Shown here: piece after piece, positions 38,479 to 47,762 of the stretch | Numbering within the stretch: the stretch's first letter is position 1 | How the letters are laid out: each line of letters starts with the position of its first letter | Assembly: GCA_014378105.1 (NCBI GenBank) | Contig: JACMOI010000074.1 | Span: 1 to 63,057 of the forward strand | DNA length: 63,057 nucleotides | DNA from: Pseudopedobacter sp. | GTDB lineage: Bacteria > Bacteroidota > Bacteroidia > Sphingobacteriales > Sphingobacteriaceae | Reading direction: 5' to 3' | Notes under the pieces: generated by a model | Told to the model about the DNA's origin: nothing | The model's database searches: none | The model's input: the letters and a program-made list of their open reading frames with translations, nothing else | Position numbers and translations under genes: made by a program

Positions 38479-39333
38479 TTAATGCTTTTTATGCTCTTGG
38501 TGATAAACTACTAAATCATCAATAGGGGTACGCATAATCCTACCCATTTTCATTCCGTATTCTTTGGCTGTTTCTTCTAATACATTTCTGAAATTGTAAG
38601 CAACAGAACCTATGCAGTTAAATTCATAATCTTTGTAATTAGGATAATGGCTTACCAAATTTTCGAAAAAGTCTACAAAAGACGACTTTACAATCCCTCT
38701 CGAATATTCAATATTATTGGTGATGTCGTATACAAACTTACTGAAGCTTGCGCAAAATCTATTAGGTAGTGGTTTGGTATAAATGGCATTTAAAATATCA
38801 TCAGGAGTTAGTTTAAACGTCTCCCAAAAAGTATCTCTTACATTTTTTGGCATATAGCCTCTAATGTAATCGCTCAATAATTTTTTACCAATATAGCAAC
38901 CGCTGCCTTCGTCCCCTAAAATATAAGCCAAAGAATCAATGTTTAATTCAATGTACTCGCCATCGTAAACACAAGTGTTAGTGCCAGTTCCTAATATAGC
39001 GGCAAAGCCTCTTTTGTCTTTCAATAAAGCTCTGGAGGCAGCTAATAAATCATGACCAACTTCTATATCTGCGTCAGGAAACATTTCTTGCATTGCTTTT
39101 TTAACAATGTCCGCTTTTTCATCACTATGAACCCCTGCACCGTAATAGTAAACCTCTTTAATTTGTTTAATAGGTAAATCAGTAGGAGTGTTTTTTCTCA
39201 TTGATGCAATAATGTATTCTGTATCTGAAAAGTAAGGATTGTAACCTTCTGTATTGAACATTATTTTTTTTCCACTTTCCTCAATCAAGCACCAGCTTGT
39301 CTTAGTGGAACCACCATCGGCTATTAAGATCAT
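38479..39333 (-). CDS. BadF/BadG-type ATPase, N-acetylglucosamine-kinase-like (2)
   Basis: 284 residues, paralogue of 32835-33686. The phosphate-1 motif LIADGGSTKTSWCLIE at the N-terminus is intact, with FAAILGTGTNTCVYDG and YILGDEGSGCYIGKKLL further on. It probably phosphorylates an amino sugar or glucose-type sugar with ATP in the cytosol; the substrate is unproven. Convergent with the amylase. The candidate operator at 39379 lies about 46 bp upstream of its start, linking it to the pfkA and susC genes. Confidence 0.8.
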   Translation of the reverse strand: MILIADGGSTKTSWCLIEESGKKIMFNTEGYNPYFSDTEYIIASMRKNTPTDLPIKQIKEVYYYGAGVHSDEKADIVKKAMQEMFPDADIEVGHDLLAASRALLKDKRGFAAILGTGTNTCVYDGEYIELNIDSLAYILGDEGSGCYIGKKLLSDYIRGYMPKNVRDTFWETFKLTPDDILNAIYTKPLPNRFCASFSKFVYDITNNIEYSRGIVKSSFVDFFENLVSHYPNYKDYEFNCIGSVAYNFRNVLEETAKEYGMKMGRIMRTPIDDLVVYHQEHKKH

Positions 39334-39378
39334 GTTATTAAGTTTATAATTTGGCGTTAAATTAAGAAAATCTTCTTA

Positions 39379-39397
39379 TTGTACAAATTACACTAAG
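39379..39397. promoter_or_regulatory. candidate operator 2 (kinase-like gene)
   Basis: TTGTACAAATTACAC followed by TAAG: the TGTA-N5-TACA core, right arm and TAAG tail are identical to operator 1, the left arm has one mismatch. Six bases beyond it is TTTTCGTCCGTAAAA, related to an element near 45493. Confidence 0.65.
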
Positions 39398-39415
39398 ATG
39401 TTTTCGTCCGTAAAA

Positions 39416-39443
39416 AAAGCCTGTTGTGTAAACAACAGGCTTT
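39416..39443. terminator. terminator of the susCDE operon
   Basis: AAAGCCTGTTG pairs with CAACAGGCTTT around TGTAAA. On the minus strand it follows the susE stop codon by about 20 bp; a run of seven A on the plus strand gives the T tail in that direction. Confidence 0.9.
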
Positions 39444-39462
39444 CAAATATAATGTTTTCTAA

Positions 39463-40494
39463 TTATTGTTTCACAACTGAATAGGTTTTATCTACTTCGC
39501 TGAAAGAAACTTTATAGATTCCATCGGCTGTAATTCTGATGTTATCTCCATTGAGTGAAGCAACACCGTCTTTACCTCCGTAGTTTGTTGCCCAGTCATC
39601 ATTTAATCTAAACTTGATATCTTTTCCACCTAATAAACGAACAGTGATGCTCCAAGTTCTAGTACCGTTGTTATATTTCATATTGCTGTCTGAACCCCAA
39701 CCTGTAGGTGTGGCATCACCAATAATTCCAAATGAATACTTCTCAGCAGCAAATGTTTTTGCATTTAAATCAGCAGTCAATTTGTACTGATACTCGGTAC
39801 CAACTTTTAAATTGTTACCTGCAGATGCGCTGATTTTAGATCCACCAGCATCACCATAAGCAACAGCCCATTCTTTTTTAGGAGTAAGTTTAAACTCTAA
39901 ACTACCACCAACTTTAGCTCCAAAATCAATTACGCCTGAATATACTCCGTTGCCAGTAGGGGAGATTAAGCTGTCTGCAGTTGAAGGAGTCCATCCTTGG
40001 TAATCACCAGGAACATAAATATAATCTATCAATGGATAAGGCTTAACACTCATCTCAACGATAGAGGAGTAGGTAGGGGCAACATTCGAAGAAAGAATCG
40101 CTTTTACTCTTGTTTGTATAGTTGAAGCTTGATCAAAAGGTAAGTTTAGTTTTAACATCAAAGCATTAAAATCTAGAACTGTAAAGCTTTTTGTAGTACC
40201 AGTAGCATCTAATGAAACCTCTTGAGGGCTAGCGAAATTGGTCCCTTTAACAGCAAACTGTAAAGAATAAGTTGCTCCAGCACTAAATCCAAAATTAGCT
40301 TTTGAGTAGGTAAAAGTAACCGCACTATTCGCTTGATCTGTTTTTGTTAAAACTAAAGAATTTTTAGAAGCGCTTAAGTTTGACGCTACGATTTTAGCTG
40401 GATCTAACACTGCTTGTGTTTCATCTTTCTTACAAGCTGTAAAAGCAACAGCAATAAAAGAAAGGATCATAAAAGATTGAATTATTTTTTTCAT
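39463..40494 (-). CDS. SusE/SusF-type outer-membrane starch-binding lipoprotein
   Basis: 343 residues. The lipobox FTACKKD (Cys20) marks a lipoprotein. An N-terminal SusE domain (about 30-170: KIVASNLSASKNSLVLTKTD...) is followed by two beta-sandwich modules beginning at YIYVPGDYQGW and FGIIGDATPTGWGSD, whose aromatic residues fit starch-binding sites. It binds alpha-glucan at the cell surface next to SusCD. Last gene of the operon, 51 bp after susD, with a hairpin between them. Confidence 0.88.
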   Translation of the reverse strand: MKKIIQSFMILSFIAVAFTACKKDETQAVLDPAKIVASNLSASKNSLVLTKTDQANSAVTFTYSKANFGFSAGATYSLQFAVKGTNFASPQEVSLDATGTTKSFTVLDFNALMLKLNLPFDQASTIQTRVKAILSSNVAPTYSSIVEMSVKPYPLIDYIYVPGDYQGWTPSTADSLISPTGNGVYSGVIDFGAKVGGSLEFKLTPKKEWAVAYGDAGGSKISASAGNNLKVGTEYQYKLTADLNAKTFAAEKYSFGIIGDATPTGWGSDSNMKYNNGTRTWSITVRLLGGKDIKFRLNDDWATNYGGKDGVASLNGDNIRITADGIYKVSFSEVDKTYSVVKQ

Positions 40495-40511
40495 GATTTT
40501 ATTGATTTAAG

Positions 40512-40535
40512 CAGGCGACATTCATGTGTCGCCTG
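40512..40535. promoter_or_regulatory. intercistronic hairpin between susD and susE
   Basis: CAGGCGACA and TGTCGCCTG form a perfect 9-bp stem around TTCATG. There is no T run on the minus-strand side, so it is more likely a processing or mRNA-stability element, or a weak attenuator, than a terminator. Confidence 0.65.
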
Positions 40536-40545
40536 TATGTTTTTA

Positions 40546-42126
40546 TTAATATCCTGTGTTTTGAACTAAATTGGTATTTGCATTCACATCGTCGTAAGGC
40601 AAAGGATAAACTGTCCTAAAATCTTCGACAGCTTTACCGGCTTTTACACCACCTTTCCAAGGCCATAAGTACGCACTGGTAACAAATTTTCCAAATCTGA
40701 TTAAATCAGTTCTTCTATGTCCTTCCCAATAGAGCTCACGTGATCTTTCATCTATAATAAAGTCTAGATTGATGGAAGTTACATTGCCACTGGTATTACC
40801 GTAAGCTCTTGTACGCAATGCATTGATATAACCTAATGCTGTAGCGACATCACCACCACCACCTCTTAATTGAGCTTCCGCATAAATTAAATACATTTCA
40901 GCTAATCTAAAAACAGGGAAATCAGAACTTACAAATGTTGCATTATTCCCATTTTTACCTTGTTGATCTTTATTTTGAAACTTAGGAACAGCATAACCGT
41001 CAGTAAAAGTGGTTAAACTGTTTATTTCTAAACTTTGACCATTACTGTAAAAATTAGCTCTCTTGTCTGTGTTCCCACTTGGGTCGGGAAATTTATTAAC
41101 AAAAGCACTTGTGGTTCTTATTCCGCCCCATTTTGCATCAACACCATAATCACCTTCGTTCATATTACCACCTAAGCTAGCATGTACTAAAAATGTGGTA
41201 CCACCATATGTTTGGGTTTTTATACCATCATAATTTACAGTCCAAATAAATTCAGGACTAGTATTATTATCAGCTAATCCCAAATAGCGATAATTTGAAG
41301 TCAAGGAGTATTTTTGGGAGTCTATCACTTTTTTAGAATAGATAAGCGCATCAGCATAACGAGCTGTACCTGTATAAACTTGAGCATTCAAATACATTCT
41401 TGCTAATAGAGCCTGCACAGCGCCTTGCGTAGCTCTACCGTAATGTGCAGCATCTTTAACTGCTGGTAATTGCGTTTCTATAGCTTTTAATTCGGTTTCT
41501 ATAAATTCAAATAACTTGGCTCTACCTAGTTGTTTCGGCAAACCTGAACCAATAAGATCTGCTTCAGTAGTCACAGGAGGGTTACCATATAAATCCATTA
41601 ATGCCCAGTAATCAAATGCCCTTAAAAAACGAACTTCTGTACGGTAGCTTTTTACTAAATCTGCATCAGCACCAGTAATGCCTCTTGCTGCTAATTTAGC
41701 ATCTGTAGATTGACGAATAAACTCGTTAATTAAGGTGATTTGATACTCTGCTTTGAAATAGAAACCTTTCATAAAAATATTGTTTCCATCCCAATTCATG
41801 TTATGGAAATCCTGAATACCTGGGTCTCCCCAAGCGATTACAGCTTCATCTGTAGATAGTTCTTGTGCTTTCCACATTACACGTATAAAATCGGTACTTC
41901 CTTCATCTATACCAACCACGTCTCCAGATCCAGCCGGACCTGAATTACCTGTTAGGGCAAAACTTCCATAAATTTTTGCTACAGATTGATTATAGCCATT
42001 GATGTCTTTATACACCACTTCTGCTGTCACATCATTTTTGGGTTGCAAATCCAAGTTCTTTTGGCAAGAGGCAAGTGTGATTGCCAAGGCCGCTAAAATT
42101 GATGTTTTTGAAATAAACTTTTTCAT
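40546..42126 (-). CDS. SusD/RagB outer-membrane glycan-binding lipoprotein
   Basis: 526 residues, normal for SusD. Signal peptide with lipobox TLASCQKNLD (Cys21), then a TPR-like helical body (LARMYLNAQVYTGTARYADALIYSKKVI) and the C-terminal RagB/SusD signature (FPVFRLAEMYLIYAEAQLRGG, IDERSRELYWEGHRRTDLIRFGKF). It forms the lid on the SusC barrel and binds oligosaccharide. It lies 18 bp after susC. Starch or maltooligosaccharide as ligand is inferred from the neighbouring amylases. Confidence 0.95.
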   Translation of the reverse strand: MKKFISKTSILAALAITLASCQKNLDLQPKNDVTAEVVYKDINGYNQSVAKIYGSFALTGNSGPAGSGDVVGIDEGSTDFIRVMWKAQELSTDEAVIAWGDPGIQDFHNMNWDGNNIFMKGFYFKAEYQITLINEFIRQSTDAKLAARGITGADADLVKSYRTEVRFLRAFDYWALMDLYGNPPVTTEADLIGSGLPKQLGRAKLFEFIETELKAIETQLPAVKDAAHYGRATQGAVQALLARMYLNAQVYTGTARYADALIYSKKVIDSQKYSLTSNYRYLGLADNNTSPEFIWTVNYDGIKTQTYGGTTFLVHASLGGNMNEGDYGVDAKWGGIRTTSAFVNKFPDPSGNTDKRANFYSNGQSLEINSLTTFTDGYAVPKFQNKDQQGKNGNNATFVSSDFPVFRLAEMYLIYAEAQLRGGGGDVATALGYINALRTRAYGNTSGNVTSINLDFIIDERSRELYWEGHRRTDLIRFGKFVTSAYLWPWKGGVKAGKAVEDFRTVYPLPYDDVNANTNLVQNTGY

Positions 42127-42144
42127 ATCTTAAAAATTGAAAAA

Positions 42145-45100
42145 TTAAAAGTTAAGATTTAAACCTAAACTGAAAGTCCTTGGTCTTGGATAAAAATTAT
42201 TATCTATGCCTCCTTCAATCTCAGGATCAATCCCTTTATATTTTGTTACCACAAATACGTTTTGTACGCTTGCATTTAAACTTAAATTGGCCTTGCCTTT
42301 AATTACCCTACCAAAATTATATCCTGCATTTAAATTATCCATTCTTAAGAAGGAAGCATTTTGAACATAATAATCAGACAAATAAAAGGTTGTGCCAGTT
42401 CCTTCAAAGTTTGTATTTAACAAATCACGAGAGCCATTGTTTAAAATACCAGTTGTTGAGTTAAAAATAGCAGTTCGTGTACCAGTACTACTAGCAACGT
42501 TGTTATAAATGTAATTACCAATGCTACCTCTCAATACAAAACCTCCAAAGACTTTTTTGTAGTTAAAACTAGAGCTAAAACCCAAAAGCACCTTTGCATC
42601 AGGATTTTTGTATCTATATAAATCGGCGTTTGTAATTTTATTATCACCATTTCTATCCACATATACATCCTGCACAGGTTTTCCATTTGCATCATAAACT
42701 TGTTGATATACATAATAAGATGCCCTTGGATATCCTGTGGAGTGAATTTGAATAGTATTTCCGGTTCCGCCCGAAATTCCACCTATTTGCACTCCAATAT
42801 AATTAGGATCTTGTACGTTGGTTAATTTGGTAATTTCGTTTTTGTTAAAAGTGGTATTAAAAGCAAGATTTAATTTAAAATCTTTTTTATCTACAGCTAA
42901 AGCATTAACAGAAAATTCAACCCCACGGTTTTCCATACTACCCACATTCGCAATAAATCGGTTAGTAAAGTTGGTGCCAGCAGATTGTGTAATTTCGTTA
43001 ATTAAATCAGTAGTCTTTTTAATGTATAAATCTACTGAACCGGTAATTCTGTTATTGATGATGCCAAAATCTAAACCTAGGTTACTAGTAGCTGTTTGTT
43101 CCCACTTTAAATTAGGATTGTAAGCGTTCGGACGATATACCTGATAGTATTGTCCTCCAACTTCATATTGAGCGGTATGATTACCCAAACTATAGCCATT
43201 ATAGTAAGTATAGTTTCCAATACCATCTTGTTGCCCAGTTACACCATAACCTAAACGAATTTTTAAGTCAGAAATAGCCTTTACATTTTTCATAAAACTT
43301 TCATTGCTAATTCTCCACGCAAATGCTCCTGAAGGGAAATAACCCCAACGATTTTCTGGTGCAAAACGAGACGAAGCATCAGCTCTAACAGTTCCAGTGA
43401 AAATATACTTATCATTTACAGTGAAAATTGCTCTCCCGTAATAAGATGATAATCTGTTTTGCTGTAAATCAAAAGGGAAATTTGGTGTTGAAGTAGGGTT
43501 CTTAACCCCTGAAAAACTATAGTCAGCAAAGTTTGTATTTTTAGTCTCGTAAGATAAATAAGATGTTCCTGCAGTAACATTTAAATTACTCTTTATTGAT
43601 TTTAAATCTTTAACATAGTTTAAGTAAAAATCAAAAACAGTATTTGTCTTATGCTGTTCGTATTGGTTGTTCACACCACTACGATATACACCACCAGCAT
43701 CTGGGAAACGAAGGAAAGAAGTTGCCGCATCAGGAGAGGTAACATTTGTTCCAGTTCCTTTTGCAACATCATAGCCTAAGTTTAGATTAGCTCTTAAATC
43801 TTTTAAGAACGGTAGGGTATAATCTAATTGCAAACTGCCAAGACTTCTTAAAGATTTGCCGTTATTTGTTCTCTGATCTAATAATGCTGCAGGATTACGT
43901 GGGGCTAAAGAATTTAAGCCAGTGACACCAGTTGTTGCATTTATGGGACTTCCACTTAAGAATTGAAAATAGCCGCCATAATTACTATTTCCAGATAAAA
44001 TTGTTTGTGTAGGATCAAATCTTACAGCAGTGCCAATAGCACTTTGGTCTGCAAAATTAGAATTGGTCATGCTACCTTGTGTGCTTAAAGTCACTTTTAA
44101 ACTGTTATCGAAAAATTTTGGACTTAAATTTAAACTTAAGGAGGTACGACTTAATTTATCAGTTTTTAAAATACCATCTTGGTTTAAATAACCTAAAGAT
44201 AGGCGATAAGGAAGATTCTTAAGCGAACCACTAATACTTAAATTGTTGTCGTTTGTACTTGCGTTTTGGAAAATTTCATTTTGCCAATCTGTTGAGGCAG
44301 CTCCAATTTTAGCCTTTAAAGCAGGAGTAGCATAAATACTTGTGCTATTTTTTACGAAATCTTTAAAATCTTGCGCACTAAAATTATCAGCTTTTTTAGC
44401 AATAGAACCAAAAGAGTATTGGGTCCCAAAAACAATTTGAGGCTTACCGGTTTGTCCTTTTTTAGTAGTAATGATAATTACACCATTTGCACCTCTTGAT
44501 CCGTAAATAGCAGTTGCAGATGCATCCTTTAGAATAGTGAAAGATTCAATGTCATTTGGATTAATTAAGGCTAATGCATTAGCAGATCCTGCAATTCCAC
44601 CACCATCAACAGGAATTCCATCAATAACAATCAAAGGATCGTTAGAAGCATTTAGAGAAGAACCGCCCCTAATACGAATGGTACTTCCTGAACCAGGAGC
44701 GCCACTGTTTGAAGTAATACGAACCCCAGCAACTTTACCAGTAATTAACTGTTCTGGCGTAGTAATTTGCCCTTGTTGGAAATCTTTTGAAGTGACATTG
44801 GTAACTGCACCTGTCAAATCTGATTTTTTAACTGAACCATAACCAATGACTACAACTTCATTCAAACTTTTCGAAGAAGGTAATAATTTGAAATCTAGAG
44901 TACTTTGGTCTGTACTTAGTTTAACTGTCTTAGTAAAATTATCATAACCAATAAATTTAACAGTTACCGAAACGTTTCCGTAACTTACTCCAGTTAAAAG
45001 ATAATTACCGTTAATGTCGGTTTGTGTTGATGTTTGCGTACCTTCTACAAATACCGCTGCTCCGGGTAAGGGTAGGTTACTTTCATCAACAACTTTTCCG

Positions 45101-45189
45101 CTGATACTTCCATTTTGTGCAAATACGCTGATACTTATTAGCGTTAAAACAAAAAGAAAGCTTAGCTTTTTTAAGTAGCTCTTTTTCAT
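42145..45189 (-). CDS. SusC/RagA TonB-linked outer-membrane transporter
   Basis: 1014 residues. Signal peptide (to VFAQ), N-terminal carboxypeptidase-regulatory-like domain (GSISGKVVDESNLPLPGAAVFVEGT), the plug with the SusC signature VVIGYGSVKKSDLTGAVTNV and YGSRGANGVIIITTKKG, and a large barrel ending in FSLGLNLNF. It imports oligosaccharides across the outer membrane using TonB energy. First gene of susC-susD-susE. The upstream 350 bp, shared with the divergent esterase, carries candidate operator 3 about 250 bp from its start. Confidence 0.96.
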   Translation of the reverse strand: MKKSYLKKLSFLFVLTLISISVFAQNGSISGKVVDESNLPLPGAAVFVEGTQTSTQTDINGNYLLTGVSYGNVSVTVKFIGYDNFTKTVKLSTDQSTLDFKLLPSSKSLNEVVVIGYGSVKKSDLTGAVTNVTSKDFQQGQITTPEQLITGKVAGVRITSNSGAPGSGSTIRIRGGSSLNASNDPLIVIDGIPVDGGGIAGSANALALINPNDIESFTILKDASATAIYGSRGANGVIIITTKKGQTGKPQIVFGTQYSFGSIAKKADNFSAQDFKDFVKNSTSIYATPALKAKIGAASTDWQNEIFQNASTNDNNLSISGSLKNLPYRLSLGYLNQDGILKTDKLSRTSLSLNLSPKFFDNSLKVTLSTQGSMTNSNFADQSAIGTAVRFDPTQTILSGNSNYGGYFQFLSGSPINATTGVTGLNSLAPRNPAALLDQRTNNGKSLRSLGSLQLDYTLPFLKDLRANLNLGYDVAKGTGTNVTSPDAATSFLRFPDAGGVYRSGVNNQYEQHKTNTVFDFYLNYVKDLKSIKSNLNVTAGTSYLSYETKNTNFADYSFSGVKNPTSTPNFPFDLQQNRLSSYYGRAIFTVNDKYIFTGTVRADASSRFAPENRWGYFPSGAFAWRISNESFMKNVKAISDLKIRLGYGVTGQQDGIGNYTYYNGYSLGNHTAQYEVGGQYYQVYRPNAYNPNLKWEQTATSNLGLDFGIINNRITGSVDLYIKKTTDLINEITQSAGTNFTNRFIANVGSMENRGVEFSVNALAVDKKDFKLNLAFNTTFNKNEITKLTNVQDPNYIGVQIGGISGGTGNTIQIHSTGYPRASYYVYQQVYDANGKPVQDVYVDRNGDNKITNADLYRYKNPDAKVLLGFSSSFNYKKVFGGFVLRGSIGNYIYNNVASSTGTRTAIFNSTTGILNNGSRDLLNTNFEGTGTTFYLSDYYVQNASFLRMDNLNAGYNFGRVIKGKANLSLNASVQNVFVVTKYKGIDPEIEGGIDNNFYPRPRTFSLGLNLNF

Positions 45190-45441
45190 GTAATTTTTTT
45201 ATTTGTTTAAGAAAATTGGTTGGGTATAATTGATTGTTTATCCTGATGTAAAATTACGAGTTACCTTTCTATTTCAAAATTTATAGCATAATTTTTTATA
45301 TTATTTTTTATAAAGTTTGTTTATTTAATTTAAAAGAAAATATGAAAAAATTTAATGCACTATTATTTATGAAATAATAATCTATTTTTAAAATTAATTA
45401 ACTGTATAATAGATGCTTAAATATTTTAATAAATCATTTCA

Positions 45442-45460
45442 GTGTATTTATTACACTTAG
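45442..45460. promoter_or_regulatory. candidate operator 3 (susC / esterase)
   Basis: GTGTATTTATTACAC followed by TTAG. Both 5-base arms (GTGTA / TACAC) match operator 1. It lies about 80 bp upstream of the esterase and 250 bp upstream of susC. ATG follows TTAG here and TAAG at operator 2, extending the similarity. Confidence 0.72.
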
Positions 45461-45496
45461 ATGATAAATGATAATAATTTTCTATTTACGCAAAGG

Positions 45497-45520
45497 TTTT
45501 CGTAATCGTTTCCGTAAAAG
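45497..45520. promoter_or_regulatory. possible second (LacI-like) operator
   Basis: TTTTCGTAATCG directly followed by TTTCCGTAAAAG is an imperfect palindrome with CG steps at regular spacing, as in many LacI-type sites. TTTTCGTCCGTAAAA near 39401 is a shorter relative. No LacI gene is in the window, so this is weak. Confidence 0.35.
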
Positions 45521-45540
45521 TTATAAATTAGCATCCAATT

Positions 45541-46683
45541 ATGGGGAAAAATCTAATTTTTTGGCTTTTGTTTTTTCAGGTTTTTCAAATTTCTGCGCAA
45601 AATCTCTATAAAATGCGGATTGATTTTAGAGTACCAGAAAACTTAAATTCGAATGATTCATTGCTTTATCTAGCTGGAGATTTTAACAATTGGAAACCTA
45701 ATGACCTCCGTTATCAGTTTAAAAATCAAGCAGGTGGAATTTGGAATCTAGAGGTATCTATTCCAAAGGGACAGCATGAATTCAAACTTACAAAAGGAGA
45801 TTGGAACAATGTTGAATGTGATAAAGATGGGAAATCAATTTCTAATCGAACAATTAACATCTCAAAAGACACAAGTATTCATCTTCTGGTGGCAAATTTT
45901 AAGGATTTTACTTCAAATGAGTCTATCAAAAGTACGTGTTCTGTAAATGTAAGTCGTTTAAAATCGACGGCTCACATGTCCTATTTAGCATTAGATAGAA
46001 ACGTTTGGATTTATTTACCTCCTTCATATGAAAAATCAAATAAAAGATATCCGGTTATTTATATGCAAGACGGACAAAATTTATTTGATACCAAAACCTC
46101 TAGCTATGGTGAATGGGGCGTAGATGAGTTATTGGATAGTCTTTCAAAAACTAAAAAAGGTGAATGTATTGTGTTAGGAGTAGAACATAACGGTGCAAAT
46201 AGGTTAACGGAGTATAATCCATTTGATTCTAAATTTGGGAAAGGAACAGGAGATGACTATATCGATTTTATAGCAAATACTTTAAAGCCCTATATTGATA
46301 AAAAATATAGAACATTAACTGAAGTAAAGTATACCACGATTGCAGGTAGCTCGATGGGAGGATTAATTGCGATGTATGCAATTGCAAAATATCCTAAAGT
46401 ATTTGGAAATGCAGGAGTTTTCTCTCCATCCTTTTGGATTGCTCCAAGAATATATGATTTCATTGATCAACAGAAATTGAAAAATTCAAGAATCTATTTT
46501 GTTGCCGGAGCGCATGAAAGTGAGGATATGGCTAATGATATGGAAAAGATGTATCGACTGTTATTAAAAGCAGGAATTTCCCAAAGAGATATGAAATTGG
46601 TGATTAAAGAAGATGGAAAACATAGCGAATGGTTTTGGCATCGGGAATTTCCGAGTTTTATTGATTGGCTAAGGAGGCAATAA
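45541..46683 (+). CDS. secreted alpha/beta-hydrolase esterase with N-terminal glycan-binding-like domain
   Basis: 380 residues. Signal peptide (MGKNLIFWLLFFQVFQISA), a CBM20/48-like module (about 25-115: LYLAGDFNNWKPND, GGIWNLEVSIPKGQHEFKLTKGDWNNVE), then an esterase-D-type hydrolase with nucleophile Ser in IAGSSMGGLIAMYAI and probable His in EDGKHSEWFWHREFPSFIDW. Divergent from susC and near operator 3, so it may remove acyl groups from polysaccharide. The substrate is unknown. Confidence 0.85.
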   Translation: MGKNLIFWLLFFQVFQISAQNLYKMRIDFRVPENLNSNDSLLYLAGDFNNWKPNDLRYQFKNQAGGIWNLEVSIPKGQHEFKLTKGDWNNVECDKDGKSISNRTINISKDTSIHLLVANFKDFTSNESIKSTCSVNVSRLKSTAHMSYLALDRNVWIYLPPSYEKSNKRYPVIYMQDGQNLFDTKTSSYGEWGVDELLDSLSKTKKGECIVLGVEHNGANRLTEYNPFDSKFGKGTGDDYIDFIANTLKPYIDKKYRTLTEVKYTTIAGSSMGGLIAMYAIAKYPKVFGNAGVFSPSFWIAPRIYDFIDQQKLKNSRIYFVAGAHESEDMANDMEKMYRLLLKAGISQRDMKLVIKEDGKHSEWFWHREFPSFIDWLRRQ

Positions 46684-46688
46684 TTGCT

Positions 46689-47678
46689 TTAGATTTTAAA
46701 AACGCATTGCTTCATGCCTTTTTCAAGAATTTCTCTTTTGAGGTTTTTGCCAATAAATACAATTCTGGTTTCTCTTTTTTCATCAACTTGCCAGTCATCG
46801 CCATCCGTAAAAATTGGAGCGTCTTTTACAGATTGAATAATCAGTTTTCTTTGTAATCCTTCGATATTTAAAATGCCTTTGATACGATAAAAAAAAGCTC
46901 CCTGAATAAATAGCATGACAGTGAGGTAATGTCTGATTTTTAATAAATCAAAGCTTTGTTCAAAAATAAAGCTTTGGGAAACTAGGTCTTGATGTTTAGT
47001 CTCTTGGTTGATACCAAAAACATTCTGATTCGTATTAAAACCTAACTTAAATTGAGTTTTTTCTTTTTGATAAGCATGAAGAGAAAGTATTTTCGAACTA
47101 TCTACCTCGCCATAATTGGTAAAATAATTATCAGCAAAGGGATTAAGACCTTTTATTTTTAATTTAATATTTTCCATTATATCATCGGATATTTCATCGC
47201 ATTTATTAAAAATAATATAATCAGCAAAAGATATTTGTTTCGAAGCTTCTTCATCCACACCCAAAACACTTAACACATTTTTACTATCCACCAAACAAAC
47301 TGTACCATCTAGTTTAAAAGCAGTTTGCACATTATAATCAGTTAAGAAGGAGGCTGCAACAGCTGATGGATCTGCAATACCAGTAGTCTCGATAATTAAA
47401 TGGTCGTAATCAAATTTTCCAGTAACCAGTTTATTTAAAACCTCAAATAAATCTCCGTTTAAGGAACAGCAAATACAACCATTTGATAGTTCGAAAATTT
47501 GATCATCAGCGGTAATTACTAATTCACTATCAATATTGATGGCACCAAATTCATTTTCAATAATCGCGAATTTTTTGTCTCGGTTTTCTTTAATGATATG
47601 ATTCAAAAGTGTGGTTTTGCCAGCACCTAAAAAGCCGGTGATGATCGTTACAGGAACTTGTTTGAAAGACATCTTCAA
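46689..47678 (-). CDS. CobW/COG0523 GTP-binding metallochaperone
   Basis: 329 residues. Walker A GFLGAGKTT (15-23), the family-defining CxCC metal site GCICCSLNGDL (68-71), a switch motif ETTGIADPSAV and the G4 motif NKCDE, with a C-terminal CobW_C domain. COG0523 proteins bind Zn, Co or Ni and deliver it to target enzymes using GTP. There is no Zur box or target gene nearby that identifies the metal. It ends 5 bp after the convergent esterase and is divergent from the aldolase gene. Confidence 0.88.
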   Translation of the reverse strand: MKMSFKQVPVTIITGFLGAGKTTLLNHIIKENRDKKFAIIENEFGAINIDSELVITADDQIFELSNGCICCSLNGDLFEVLNKLVTGKFDYDHLIIETTGIADPSAVAASFLTDYNVQTAFKLDGTVCLVDSKNVLSVLGVDEEASKQISFADYIIFNKCDEISDDIMENIKLKIKGLNPFADNYFTNYGEVDSSKILSLHAYQKEKTQFKLGFNTNQNVFGINQETKHQDLVSQSFIFEQSFDLLKIRHYLTVMLFIQGAFFYRIKGILNIEGLQRKLIIQSVKDAPIFTDGDDWQVDEKRETRIVFIGKNLKREILEKGMKQCVFKI

Positions 47679-47762
47679 AGATACGATAGCTTCGTAAAAT
47701 TTTGATGATGCATTTTGTTTAGCGGGGAAATTTTTTGAATTTGCGCTATAAATGATTTTTAA

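Larger units (their letters stand above)
45190..45540. other. divergent regulatory region of susC and the esterase
   Basis: 351 bp, strongly AT-rich, without a gene. It contains operator candidate 3 (45442-45460) and TTTTCGTAATCG followed by TTTCCGTAAAAG (45497-45520). No terminator. Confidence 0.7.
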
